From contig NZ_PKHX01000003.1 of NCBI RefSeq assembly GCF_002848005.1, forward strand, positions 57,962-121,961: 64,000 nucleotides of DNA. Direction: 5' to 3'. Shown in pieces: positions 45,623-53,750 of this stretch (within the stretch, counting starts at the first letter, position 1; the number at the start of each line of letters is the position of its first letter). This stretch comes from Varibaculum cambriense (GTDB taxonomy: Bacteria; Actinomycetota; Actinomycetes; Actinomycetales; Actinomycetaceae). The notes beneath the pieces are model-generated. The model did no database searches, had not been told where the DNA came from, and saw nothing but the letters and a program-made list of their open reading frames with translations. The translations under genes and the position numbers were made by a program.

Positions 45623-48193
45623 ATGCTAGCGAAGCAACCGGCGAATATCCGTCCTTCTCGACGTACTTTCCTGAAATGGTCAGCAATCGCTGGCAGTACT
45701 ACCGGATTGGTAGCCTGTTCTACCCCCTCACCCTATTCCCCCGATAAGAACGGAAAGCTGGTGGCTAACGGCACCGGACGCACTGACGTAGATAAAACCG
45801 TCTGGTCAGCTTGCACTGTCAACTGCGGTTCCCGTTGCCCAGTACGTCTACAGGTGAAAGATGGCCGCGTGGTGCGAGTATTGCCCGATAACACCGGCAA
45901 CGATGAGCTCGGCAGCCAACAGGTGCGAGCCTGCCCGCGGGGGCGCGCTATTAGGCACCGGATTTACAATCCCGATCGCTTAAAGAAGCCCATGAAGCGC
46001 AAGCCGGGCACTAAGCGCGGTGAAGGCCAGTGGGTGGAAATTTCCTGGAAGCAAGCCCTCGATGAAATTGCTGAAAAGATGAAGACCCTTAAAGCCAAAT
46101 ATGGAAACGAGTGTTTCTACATTCAATACGGCACTGGGGTTCTCGGTTCTACTATGGCTTGTTCTTGGCCACCCGAAGCCAGTCCGATGGCGCGGATGCT
46201 TTCCCTTTACGGGGGCTACCTCGATCACTACTCTGACTATTCCACCACTAACATCACCCAGGCTTACCCCTATTTTTATGGAGAATGGGTAGCTGGTAAC
46301 AGCTTTGACGACGCCGCCAACTCCAAGCTGCAGGTAATGTTTGGCAACAACCCCTTAGAGACCCGGATGTCAGGAGGGGGACAAACTTTCGTAACTCAGG
46401 CTACTAAACGTAAATCGGGCGTTAAAACCATCGTGATCGATCCGCGGTATTCAGAAACTTCGGTAGCGCTCGGAGACGAGTGGGTAGCGCTGCGCCCCGG
46501 CACCGATGCCGCCCTCATCGCCGGCATAATTTACGTAATGGTCGAAGAAAATCTCCACGATCAAGCCTTCTTAGATAAATACTGTGTAGGTTTCGATGAG
46601 GCGCATATGCCCGAGGGCGCGCCTAAGAATGCGTCCTATCTTGCGTACCTGAAGGGCAAAGGCAAAGATAAAACGGTTAAAACCCCAGAGTGGGCCGCTA
46701 GAGTTACCGGGGTACCCGCCTCGGATATTCGCCGTCTTGCCCGCGAGATCGCTACCGCCAAACCCTGTACTATCACCCAGGGTTGGGGGCCGCAGCGTCA
46801 TGCCAACGGGGAAGGTATCGCCCGCGCGATCTTCCTACTGGCTTGCGTAACCGGGAATATTGGCATTAAAGGCGGCGGTACCGGCGGGCGTGAGGGCGGA
46901 CAATCCCTACCTATTACCCAGACTTTCAACACCGAGGTCGCGAACCCTTCGGAAAAGATTATCTCCGTTTTCAGCTGGTTGGATGCTATTGACCACGGCC
47001 CCAAGATGGATACTTTCAACGCCGGGGTGGGAGTCAAACCGGAACCAGGAGTGCGTGCCCTGAAAGTTCCGGTAGACGAGGCCGGCAATCCCACCAACAC
47101 CAAGTTGGAGGTGCCTATCAAAGCGGTCTTTGCCTATGGCTCGAACTCCACCGTGAACCAAACCGGCGACAATAATAAGTCGGTAGAGATCCTACAGGAT
47201 GATACTAAGTGCGAACTGATCGTCACCTGCGACATTATGCATACGGTCAGTGCCCGTTACTCCGATTATCTGCTACCTGGTACTTCCACTTCGGAGGAAT
47301 CTGATTACCATCACGGCGAAAACGCTACCCCGATGGCTTACGGAATTGTGTCTCAGCAAGCTATCAAACCACTATATGAATGCAAATCTATTTTTGATAT
47401 TTGCACTGAGCTAGCCGATCGCCTGGGGGTTAAGGACAAGTTCACCGGGGGTAAAACCCGGGAGCAATGGCTTAAAGAAGTTGTCGAAACTGGTCGCGAG
47501 GAAGATCCCACCCTGCCTACTTATGAAGAGTGGAAGAAAGTCGGGATCGTTCGCCGCAACGCGGGCTCTAGTATCCCCTTGGAAGATTTCCGGAAAGACC
47601 CGGTAGCGAATCCGCTATCTACCCCCAGTGGCAAGATTGAGATTTATTCCCAGCGTCTGGAAAATATGGCAAAGAAGTGGACCTTCGGAGATTTCCGTCC
47701 TCGTCTAGACGGTGACGAACTCTGCCCCATCCCCGCCCACCTAGCTACTTGGGAAGGCGCTGAGGACGCGGCCAAGAATAAGAAGTATCCGCTGCAGGTA
47801 ATCGGCCATCACTTCAAAGCTCGTACTCACTCCAGTTACGGAAACGTGGATTGGCTCAAAGAAGCTCACATCCAGACCGTGTGGATGAATCCGAAAGATG
47901 CGGAGGAACGCGGAATCAAGAATGATGACTTAGTGTTCATCTACAACGAACGTGGTACTTTGCGCCTGCCCGCCAAAGTAACTACCAGGATTGTTCCGGG
48001 GACCATTTCTGTACCCCAGGGCGCCTGGTACGATCCCAGGCCGGCATCGGAGGTTGCTCCCCCCGCGGGAGCCAATCCGAAGAAACCGGTGGATGTTGCC
48101 GGTTCGGTTAACACCTTAACCTCTCTGCATCCAACTCCAATCGCTAAGGGTATGGGGGTTCACACCATTTTGGCGCAGGTAGTGAAGGCATAG
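45623..48193 (+). CDS. dmsA: Tat-exported molybdopterin oxidoreductase, DMSO/TMAO-reductase type catalytic subunit
   Basis: 856 residues from ATG 45623, which has AAGGAG 8 bases upstream; an in-frame start at 45524 adds 33 residues before the Tat signal. SRRTFLK near 12-18 is a canonical twin-arginine motif. The helix ends at LVAC, a lipobox-like site, so Cys32 may be lipidated. Four cysteines at 64, 68, 72 and 104 bind the FS0 4Fe-4S cluster. The molybdopterin-binding domains and C-terminal dinucleotide-binding domain follow. It reduces DMSO, TMAO or a related oxide outside the cell. The substrate cannot be read from sequence. It leads the dms operon. Confidence 0.92.
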   Translation: MLAKQPANIRPSRRTFLKWSAIAGSTTGLVACSTPSPYSPDKNGKLVANGTGRTDVDKTVWSACTVNCGSRCPVRLQVKDGRVVRVLPDNTGNDELGSQQVRACPRGRAIRHRIYNPDRLKKPMKRKPGTKRGEGQWVEISWKQALDEIAEKMKTLKAKYGNECFYIQYGTGVLGSTMACSWPPEASPMARMLSLYGGYLDHYSDYSTTNITQAYPYFYGEWVAGNSFDDAANSKLQVMFGNNPLETRMSGGGQTFVTQATKRKSGVKTIVIDPRYSETSVALGDEWVALRPGTDAALIAGIIYVMVEENLHDQAFLDKYCVGFDEAHMPEGAPKNASYLAYLKGKGKDKTVKTPEWAARVTGVPASDIRRLAREIATAKPCTITQGWGPQRHANGEGIARAIFLLACVTGNIGIKGGGTGGREGGQSLPITQTFNTEVANPSEKIISVFSWLDAIDHGPKMDTFNAGVGVKPEPGVRALKVPVDEAGNPTNTKLEVPIKAVFAYGSNSTVNQTGDNNKSVEILQDDTKCELIVTCDIMHTVSARYSDYLLPGTSTSEESDYHHGENATPMAYGIVSQQAIKPLYECKSIFDICTELADRLGVKDKFTGGKTREQWLKEVVETGREEDPTLPTYEEWKKVGIVRRNAGSSIPLEDFRKDPVANPLSTPSGKIEIYSQRLENMAKKWTFGDFRPRLDGDELCPIPAHLATWEGAEDAAKNKKYPLQVIGHHFKARTHSSYGNVDWLKEAHIQTVWMNPKDAEERGIKNDDLVFIYNERGTLRLPAKVTTRIVPGTISVPQGAWYDPRPASEVAPPAGANPKKPVDVAGSVNTLTSLHPTPIAKGMGVHTILAQVVKA

Positions 48194-48229
48194 CTAGCGG
48201 GGATATTTCTAGGTAAGAGGTAAGAGACA

Positions 48230-48580
48230 ATGTTCGGAATCAGTGGCAGCGAATTCTTGGTGCTGGCGGTGATTGCTGCCCTGGTTTTGGGACCGAAGAA
48301 CGTGGCACAGGGGTTAACTGCGCTGCGCAAAGTGCTTACCAGTTTCCGAGGTTGGTCAGCAAAGCTGCGGCAAGAAACTTCCGGAGATTTTGCGGGGCTT
48401 ACTCCCGAGGATCTAGAAAACCTAAAAGTTTTGCGGAATCTCAACCTTTCCAGCTATAGCCCCAAACAGATGATCCGCGAGACCATTCAAGAAGAAATTG
48501 AGGCGTGGGCACAGTCAGCTAGCCAATCCGGGGAGGTGTTAAAAAATGCCGGCTCCCTAAGCGAGGAAGATTCCAAATAA
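48230..48580 (+). CDS. TatA/TatB-like translocase component
   Basis: 116 residues. N-terminal FGISGSEFLVLAVIAALVLG forms one membrane helix with a Glu at 8, as in TatB (E8). The following amphipathic helix (about 25-45) has GPKNVAQGLTALRKVLTSF, and the rest is a charged cytoplasmic tail. The family is MttA/Hcf106. Located 36 bp after the Tat-exported dmsA and before dmsB, it probably dedicates a Tat pore component to this reductase. A TatC gene is not in the window. It could be TatA or TatB; TatB fits better. Confidence 0.85.
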   Translation: MFGISGSEFLVLAVIAALVLGPKNVAQGLTALRKVLTSFRGWSAKLRQETSGDFAGLTPEDLENLKVLRNLNLSSYSPKQMIRETIQEEIEAWAQSASQSGEVLKNAGSLSEEDSK

Positions 48581-48612
48581 ATTAACAGAACCTGATCAAT
48601 AAGAAATATTTT

Positions 48613-48641
48613 TTGTAGTAACCGGGTAAATAGAGTAAATA
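48613..48641 (+). promoter_or_regulatory. Candidate internal promoter upstream of dmsB
   Basis: TTGTAG (48613-48618), a 17-bp spacer and TAAATA (48636-48641) lie in an AT-rich stretch of 190 bp between the Tat gene and dmsB. A small GGCAGC/GCTGCC hairpin follows at 48716-48734, and AAGGAGG precedes the ATG. It would allow separate expression of dmsBCD. Confidence 0.4.
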
Positions 48642-48770
48642 TTTATTTCCCTAAAAGACTAAAACCATTTCGCATTATCTGTGAAATAAACCAGCAGAAT
48701 ATAACATTAAAAAGGGGCAGCAAGTGGGGCTGCCACTCGTATTTACCACAGTCTTTGCAAGGAGGACGCG

Positions 48771-49457
48771 ATGGCCGACGATGCGATTCCTACTCCCAGC
48801 AGGAACAACACTTTAACGGAGCCTTTAACGAAAAAGGGCGCCAACTATGGGTTTGTTTTTAATCAGAACCTTTGTAACGGTTGTAAGGCCTGCCAAATCG
48901 CTTGTAAAGATAAGCATGATTTGCCGGTAGGTATGACCTGGAGACGGGTAATTGAATACACCGGTGGTTCTTGGAAAGTAAATGAAACTGACGGAACTTT
49001 CCGCCACAATGTTTTTAGCTACTACACTTCGATCGCGTGTAACCACTGTGAGAACCCGGTTTGTGTGCAGGTGTGCCCGACTACCGCTATGACCCAACGC
49101 GAAGATGGCACGGTCTATGTTGACCAATCTAAGTGCGTAGGCTGTCGCTACTGCCAGTGGGCTTGCCCCTACGGCGCTCCGCAATTGGATGCCCGCAGTG
49201 GCCACATGTCCAAATGCGATTTGTGCTACGACTATCGCAGCCAGGGACAGAATCCGGCCTGTGTCGATGCCTGTCCTACCCGCGCTCTTGGTTGGGGACC
49301 CATTGAGGAACTGCGTAAGGAGTTCGGACAAGAGGCTGGAATCGCCCCGCTCCCGGATCCGTCCATCACCCAGCCACACCTGGTAATCAAGCCGCACCGT
49401 GATGCCCAAGACTGGGATAAAGGCAGCGGAATTATCCAAAGTCCCAAAGAGATTTAA
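48771..49457 (+). CDS. dmsB: Electron-transfer 4Fe-4S subunit DmsB
   Basis: 228 residues. Four cysteine groups, CNGCKACQIACK, CNHCENPVCVQVCP, CVGCRYCQWACP and CDLCYDYRSQGQNPACVDACP, match the four-cluster ferredoxin-like subunits of DMSO reductase. It relays electrons from the membrane anchor to the Mo-enzyme. No Tat or Sec signal is seen, so it is expected to be carried across with DmsA. The N-terminal 25 residues are an extension. Confidence 0.93.
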   Translation: MADDAIPTPSRNNTLTEPLTKKGANYGFVFNQNLCNGCKACQIACKDKHDLPVGMTWRRVIEYTGGSWKVNETDGTFRHNVFSYYTSIACNHCENPVCVQVCPTTAMTQREDGTVYVDQSKCVGCRYCQWACPYGAPQLDARSGHMSKCDLCYDYRSQGQNPACVDACPTRALGWGPIEELRKEFGQEAGIAPLPDPSITQPHLVIKPHRDAQDWDKGSGIIQSPKEI

Positions 49458-49497
49458 ACACTGAACATCTTATTCACCCGCTAGGTTAAGGAGCATC

Positions 49498-50505
49498 ATG
49501 CATATCGGCGAACTGCCCATGATTATCTTTACTACTGTCGCTCAAATGTCAGTAGGGGCATTTTGGATTCTAGGAATCATCCAGCTGATTGGTCGGCGGG
49601 CAGGCGTTAAACAGTCTGCCATCGACAGCCTGACCAACGCGGGGTTGTATGCAGCCGGGCCGCTGCTAATTCTGGGATTCTTTGCCGCGTTTTTCCATCT
49701 AAACGACCCCTTCCACGCACCGTTTACCCTGTTGCATCTGGGATCATCCTGGTTATCGCGCGAACTAATCTCGGGGGTGCTCTACGCCCTGTTCGGACTG
49801 ATTTTTGCGCTAACCCAGTGGTTTAACCGCTTCAGCCGCACCACCAGGGACATTTTCGCAGCACTTACTGCCCTAGCGGGGCTGTGCCTAGTGATATCGA
49901 TGTGCGGGGTTTACTACTTTACCGGCACCGTTCCGGCCTGGAACACCTGGTTTGTTTGGGTCAGCTTCTTCTGTTCTGCTTTCTTCACGGGCTCCCTAGC
50001 AGTGGCGATAGCTCTGCTAACCACTTGGCGGATGAAGCAAAGGGGTGCCAGCGACAAAAACTCGGATGCGAATAGCAAAGGCTTTAAAGCTGCCTTGCGA
50101 CGCGGCCTCTTCCCGCCTGGAAAACTTCCAGAGGGCTTAATCGAACTAACCAAGCGCTCTATGCGGATCACCACCGGGATTGCCGCCTCTGCTGGCCTAA
50201 TTATCTTGATGTCCTACGCGTTCTTTATGACCCAACTAGGACTAGGTAGCCCCATCGAACGCCAAGTGGCACAAAATATGACCGCTCATGGCTATCTTTT
50301 GATCCGGTTGCTGCTACTGGTGATTACGATTTTGCTGGTAGCGCTGGTACTGCGCAACTATATTTCGGATACTGCTTACCCCACGCGTTCCTTGGTTATC
50401 ACTCTGTGGGTGACCTTCCTCCTGGCCTTTGTGACCGAGATGATAGGGCGCGGGCTCCACTACGAAGGATTGGTTCGCGCGGGTATCAATACCTTATTGG
50501 GATAG
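49498..50505 (+). CDS. dmsC: Membrane anchor subunit DmsC
   Basis: 335 residues with eight hydrophobic helices and few charged residues inside the membrane part; ELPMIIFTTVAQMSVGAF at the start is typical. It binds menaquinol and passes electrons to DmsB. Conserved HLG and HxGRGLHYE near the end resemble DmsC/NrfD-like anchors. It follows dmsB by 40 bp and has no detectable ribosome-site anomaly. Confidence 0.88.
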   Translation: MHIGELPMIIFTTVAQMSVGAFWILGIIQLIGRRAGVKQSAIDSLTNAGLYAAGPLLILGFFAAFFHLNDPFHAPFTLLHLGSSWLSRELISGVLYALFGLIFALTQWFNRFSRTTRDIFAALTALAGLCLVISMCGVYYFTGTVPAWNTWFVWVSFFCSAFFTGSLAVAIALLTTWRMKQRGASDKNSDANSKGFKAALRRGLFPPGKLPEGLIELTKRSMRITTGIAASAGLIILMSYAFFMTQLGLGSPIERQVAQNMTAHGYLLIRLLLLVITILLVALVLRNYISDTAYPTRSLVITLWVTFLLAFVTEMIGRGLHYEGLVRAGINTLLG

Positions 50506-50515
50506 CATTAAAGCT

Positions 50516-51250
50516 ATGGAGCCAAAGGTACTAGATTCTTACGCTGCTGCTTTTTGTGTCCTGGGTGCCCTACACCTAAATCCTCCCGATGAGGGCGTGG
50601 TCAAAGATTTTCTAGCAATGACCGCTCAGTGGCCCCTGCCGCTGACCCCTAAGGGCGCTCAAGCTCTGGCAGAACTAGGTACCGAGCTACCCTGCGAACT
50701 TAGTGAAGAGGACATTTATACCCTCTGGTCAGATCAGAATAATCTGTATGGAATTACCGGTAGCGCCCAGCTACCTCCCTTTGAATCGGTACATCGCTGT
50801 GATGATGCTTTGGTATTTGACCAAGAAACCGTGGAGGTTCGCCGCTACTATGGTGCCATGGGTTTTCAGGCTCCCCATCTAGGCCAAGAACCTGATGACC
50901 ATATCGGGCTGGAGATGGACTTTGTAAGCAAATGCCTATTAAACGCCGCGGATGATTTTGCGGAGGGGAAACAGGAACGAGGGCGCCAAACTCTGGGCGT
51001 GCTGTGTGGATTTAGTGGAGAACACCTGTTGACTTGGGCACCCGATTTCTGTCTGGAGGGCGAAAAATTAGCAAAAACCCAATGGCTCCGCACCATCCTG
51101 GTTCTTACTGGACAGACGCTTTCACAATGGGAGCAGGAGCTCCTTACTGCCGGGTATGAGCTGCAGATCGCCCCCAAACTGCGTCCTCCCCAGAAAGAAG
51201 ATTTTTCTGGCCCGGTTTCCGTACCCCTAACTCGCCGCCCACAAATTTAG
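50516..51250 (+). CDS. dmsD: TorD/DmsD family molybdoenzyme chaperone
   Basis: 244 residues, all-helical. The family pattern is in PPFESVHRCDDALVFDQETVEVRRYY (near 83-105) and GQEPDDHIGLEMDFV (near 122-136), then HLLTWAPDFC (near 165) . TorD/DmsD proteins bind the Tat signal of the catalytic subunit and hold it until the cofactor is in. The start ATG is 11 bp after dmsC. It is encoded in the operon of its client, which supports assignment. Confidence 0.86.
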   Translation: MEPKVLDSYAAAFCVLGALHLNPPDEGVVKDFLAMTAQWPLPLTPKGAQALAELGTELPCELSEEDIYTLWSDQNNLYGITGSAQLPPFESVHRCDDALVFDQETVEVRRYYGAMGFQAPHLGQEPDDHIGLEMDFVSKCLLNAADDFAEGKQERGRQTLGVLCGFSGEHLLTWAPDFCLEGEKLAKTQWLRTILVLTGQTLSQWEQELLTAGYELQIAPKLRPPQKEDFSGPVSVPLTRRPQI

Positions 51251-51261
51251 GACAGTAAATT

Positions 51262-52230
51262 TTGCTTCCTACTAACTTCCCGTCGTTATTGCGTTGGGTT
51301 AGCGCGCAAGACCCCATAAACACCCTAGTTATTAGGTGTGAGTCTCTCCCGGACGTCAACGTGAGTAAGAAGGACGCCCTCCTTACCTGGCAGGGATGCT
51401 TAGGTGAAAGCTTCAATGCCGATTTGGCGGCGCAACTGTTAGCTAGTGAGGTCCAGTGCCTGCAGATTTTAGGGTGCGCTCAGTGCGCTGGCAGACTAGA
51501 TAAAAAATTGGCAGCTGCCAGAGCGCGACTCGGTACCTTAATAGCTGGCTATCAACCGCCTAAAAAAGCTGCCCGCCATCCCCGGACCGTCAGCTTAGAT
51601 TCAGTACCGCTGCCCCGTCGCCTCTTGCTGCCGCTCTCAAATGGTTCTCCGTTAGATCTCGGTGCTTCCCACGCGGTTCGTACCTTCCAGGCTTACCATC
51701 TGCTCGCTCAGGGTCAACGCATCGAAAATAGAGTAGCCGCCTGCGTAGTTGCCACCGCGGAGGATATTAACCGTCCCCTATCACCGGATTCCCCAGCGGA
51801 AACTACCGCTACCGACAAGCTCCTACCTCAGATAGACCGCGTGGATGCCATCCACGTACTGCGCTGCAACGCTTGCCGTTCTCAGATCCGTCTGTGCCCC
51901 GACAATAAAGGTTTCGATCTATCGGCAGCCGGCAGCAATTGGCATCAGCTTTGCCCAACTTGCCGCATGGCAGTCCGTTACTGCCCCGAACATTCTGACT
52001 CGGAGATAGCCAGCCAGCGTTCCCTCGAGATTTTCAGCGTTTTAAAAAGCAAGGAAAACTCTCAGGAAATGAGCGAATGCCAACGCTGTCGTAACCCGCA
52101 TCCGGCTGCAGAGGGCGAGCTGTGCACGCTTTGCAGCTATGAGGCAAAAAATCCGTTTTCGGCAGCAATGCCAAAAGAGATCCTCAAGACCCTTCCCCCG
52201 CAGCTACAAGCAAAGCTACGCGGGGTTTAG
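51262..52230 (+). CDS. Cys-rich protein of unknown function in the dms operon
   Basis: Not recognised. 322 residues, start TTG at 51262 with AGGA ten bases upstream. At least five Cys-rich knots are seen: CAQCAG near 73, CNACRSQIRLCP near 205, CPTCRMAVRYCPEH near 235, CQRCRNPHPAAEGELCTLC near 275. These could be zinc knuckles or 4Fe-4S ligands. The middle (100-200) has Ala/Leu/Pro-rich segments without cysteines. No signal peptide or membrane helix is clear. Place after the TorD-like gene suggests a role in maturation of the reductase, perhaps cofactor or cluster delivery. This is inference. Confidence 0.65.
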   Translation: MLPTNFPSLLRWVSAQDPINTLVIRCESLPDVNVSKKDALLTWQGCLGESFNADLAAQLLASEVQCLQILGCAQCAGRLDKKLAAARARLGTLIAGYQPPKKAARHPRTVSLDSVPLPRRLLLPLSNGSPLDLGASHAVRTFQAYHLLAQGQRIENRVAACVVATAEDINRPLSPDSPAETTATDKLLPQIDRVDAIHVLRCNACRSQIRLCPDNKGFDLSAAGSNWHQLCPTCRMAVRYCPEHSDSEIASQRSLEIFSVLKSKENSQEMSECQRCRNPHPAAEGELCTLCSYEAKNPFSAAMPKEILKTLPPQLQAKLRGV

Positions 52231-52241
52231 CGGCGAGACTA

Positions 52242-52276
52242 CAGAAAAATAAAAGCCGCCCCGTAACTGGAGCGGC
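52242..52276 (-). terminator. Rho-independent terminator of the tRNA cluster
   Basis: On the minus strand GCCGCTCC pairs with GGGGCGGC across a 6-nt loop (one G-U pair), followed by TTTTATTTTT. It ends transcription after tRNA-Val and may also stop dms read-through poorly, as the plus strand side lacks a T run. Confidence 0.8.
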
Positions 52277-52278
52277 GT

Positions 52279-52355
52279 TGGTGGGCGATACTGGACTCGA
52301 ACCAGCGACCTCTTCCGTGTCAAGGAAACGCGCTAACCAGCTGCGCCAATCGCCC
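52279..52355 (-). tRNA. tRNA-Val (anticodon GAC)
   Basis: Acceptor GGGCGAT/ATCGCCC, anticodon loop TTGACAC, T arm GGTTCGAGT and encoded CCA at 52279-52281 are seen on the minus strand. It is the last of three tRNAs in the cluster. Confidence 0.93.
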
Positions 52356-52356
52356 G

Positions 52357-52427
52357 AGGTGGGTACGGGATTCGAACCCGTGTACACGGCTTTGCAGGCC
52401 GCTGCCTAACCACTCGACCAACCCACC
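52357..52427 (-). tRNA. tRNA-Cys (anticodon GCA)
   Basis: Acceptor GGTGGGT/ACCCACC with discriminator U, anticodon loop CTGCAAA and T arm GGTTCGAAT fit tRNA-Cys. CCA is not encoded. One base separates it from tRNA-Val. Confidence 0.93.
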
Positions 52428-52468
52428 ATAATCAAAGAGCGTCGCGCTTGGCGACGCCCTCTAAATCG

Positions 52469-52541
52469 AGCGGATGACGAGACTCGAACTCGCGACCCTC
52501 ACCTTGGCAAGGTGATGCTCTACCAACTGAGCTACATCCGC
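52469..52541 (-). tRNA. tRNA-Gly (anticodon GCC)
   Basis: Acceptor GCGGATG/CATCCGC, anticodon stem CACCT/AGGTG around TGCCA, T arm AGTTCGAGT. CCA is not encoded. A short hairpin (GCGTCGC/GCGACGC) lies between it and tRNA-Cys and may help processing. Confidence 0.93.
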
Positions 52542-52553
52542 GTTGCGTATGAA

Positions 52554-52559
52554 AGTATA
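52554..52559 (-). promoter_or_regulatory. -10 box of the Gly-Cys-Val tRNA cluster
   Basis: TATACT on the minus strand lies about 12 bp before the tRNA-Gly 5' end, a good -10 position. A TTGGTA lies 19 bp upstream as a possible -35. Together with the terminator at 52242-52276 this defines one transcription unit. Confidence 0.45.
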
Positions 52560-52768
52560 TCTATAAAGACCTAGGTTTTACCAAACTGGCTATGCGTGGG
52601 TCTGCTCACAACTACTGCGAACTGGGAATTAAGGTTTTGAAAACTCTTTCCCACAGTAAGAAACCCCAGATGAAAAGAATTTTTATTTTTTCAAAGCGCA
52701 GACCAGAAACAGGATTGATATTCTCTAACTGTCTACAAAGCCAGGACGATCCTTAGGAGGAGTTACCA

Positions 52769-53683
52769 ATGACCGGGATTTTAGGTAGTAGCATGCTGGT
52801 TTCTATACTGCTGCTGGTATTAATCGGATATTTCTTATACTCCGCGATTTTCATCGTGAAACAGCAAACGGAAGCGATCATCGAACGTTTCGGAAAGTAT
52901 CGGCGGGTGTGTACTCCCGGCCTCAATATTAAGATCCCAGTTATTGACCGGATTGCCAAGATTGTAGAACGCCGGATTCAACAACTGGATCTGGTAGTAG
53001 AAACCAAAACTAAAGATAATGTGTTCGTAGCGATCCCGGTTTCGGTACAATTCCAAGTACAAGATTCGGCAGCCTCTTTCTATTCCCTGTCTAACCCCGC
53101 CCAGCAGATTACTTCCTATGTGTTCGACCGAGTCCGCTCTTCCCTATCCCAATTGAACCTGGATGAAGCTTTCTCTTCCAAAGACACTATTGCCCAAGAG
53201 ATCGAGATTTCTTTGGGAGAGCAGATGGCACGCTACGGTTTCCGGATCGTGAACTCGCTGGTAACCGATATTAACCCCGATAAGCGGGTTCGAGATTCGA
53301 TGAACTCTATTAACGCTGCTCAGCGTGAACGGGAAGCGGCTATCCAGCTAGCAGAAGCCGATAAGATTAAGCTAGTTAAACAGGCGGAAGCAGACGCTGA
53401 ATCCAAACGCCTTCAGGGTGAAGGTATCGCTCTACAAAGGCGCGCCATTGTGGAAGGACTAGTAGAGCAATACGAATCGTTGCGGGATGCAGGTATTGGC
53501 GACCAGGCACAACAGATTCTCTTGATGACCCAGTATTTTGATACCCTGGCCGAGGTGGCAAAGTATTCGAATACCCAGACCCTGATGTTGCCCTCTAATC
53601 CCACCGGGGTCACCAACACGATGGAGGAAATTCGCACATCTTTGGTGGCGGGCTTAAAAGCTGCCGGCCAGCACACTAAGTAA
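52769..53683 (+). CDS. SPFH domain membrane protein (stomatin/QmcA-like)
   Basis: 304 residues. One N-terminal membrane helix (about 8-28) is followed by the SPFH/Band 7 domain: EAIIERFGKYRRVCTPGLNIKIPVID, then VSVQFQV. A long charged coiled coil runs from about 170 to 240 (EREAAIQLAEADKIKLVKQAEADAESKRL). The family oligomerises at the membrane and scaffolds proteases or lipid domains. The partner NfeD gene is not adjacent. ATG has TAGGAGGAG nearby as ribosome site. Confidence 0.92.
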   Translation: MTGILGSSMLVSILLLVLIGYFLYSAIFIVKQQTEAIIERFGKYRRVCTPGLNIKIPVIDRIAKIVERRIQQLDLVVETKTKDNVFVAIPVSVQFQVQDSAASFYSLSNPAQQITSYVFDRVRSSLSQLNLDEAFSSKDTIAQEIEISLGEQMARYGFRIVNSLVTDINPDKRVRDSMNSINAAQREREAAIQLAEADKIKLVKQAEADAESKRLQGEGIALQRRAIVEGLVEQYESLRDAGIGDQAQQILLMTQYFDTLAEVAKYSNTQTLMLPSNPTGVTNTMEEIRTSLVAGLKAAGQHTK

Positions 53684-53750
53684 GGTAATTAGCCGCATGA
53701 TGCGGTAGCAACGACGGCCATTTAATCTCAGATAACGAATATAGCTAAGT

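Noticed and set aside
52184..52387. 67-codon minus-strand ORF over the tRNA cluster
   Set aside because: It reads through tRNA-Val and the terminator and is not coding.
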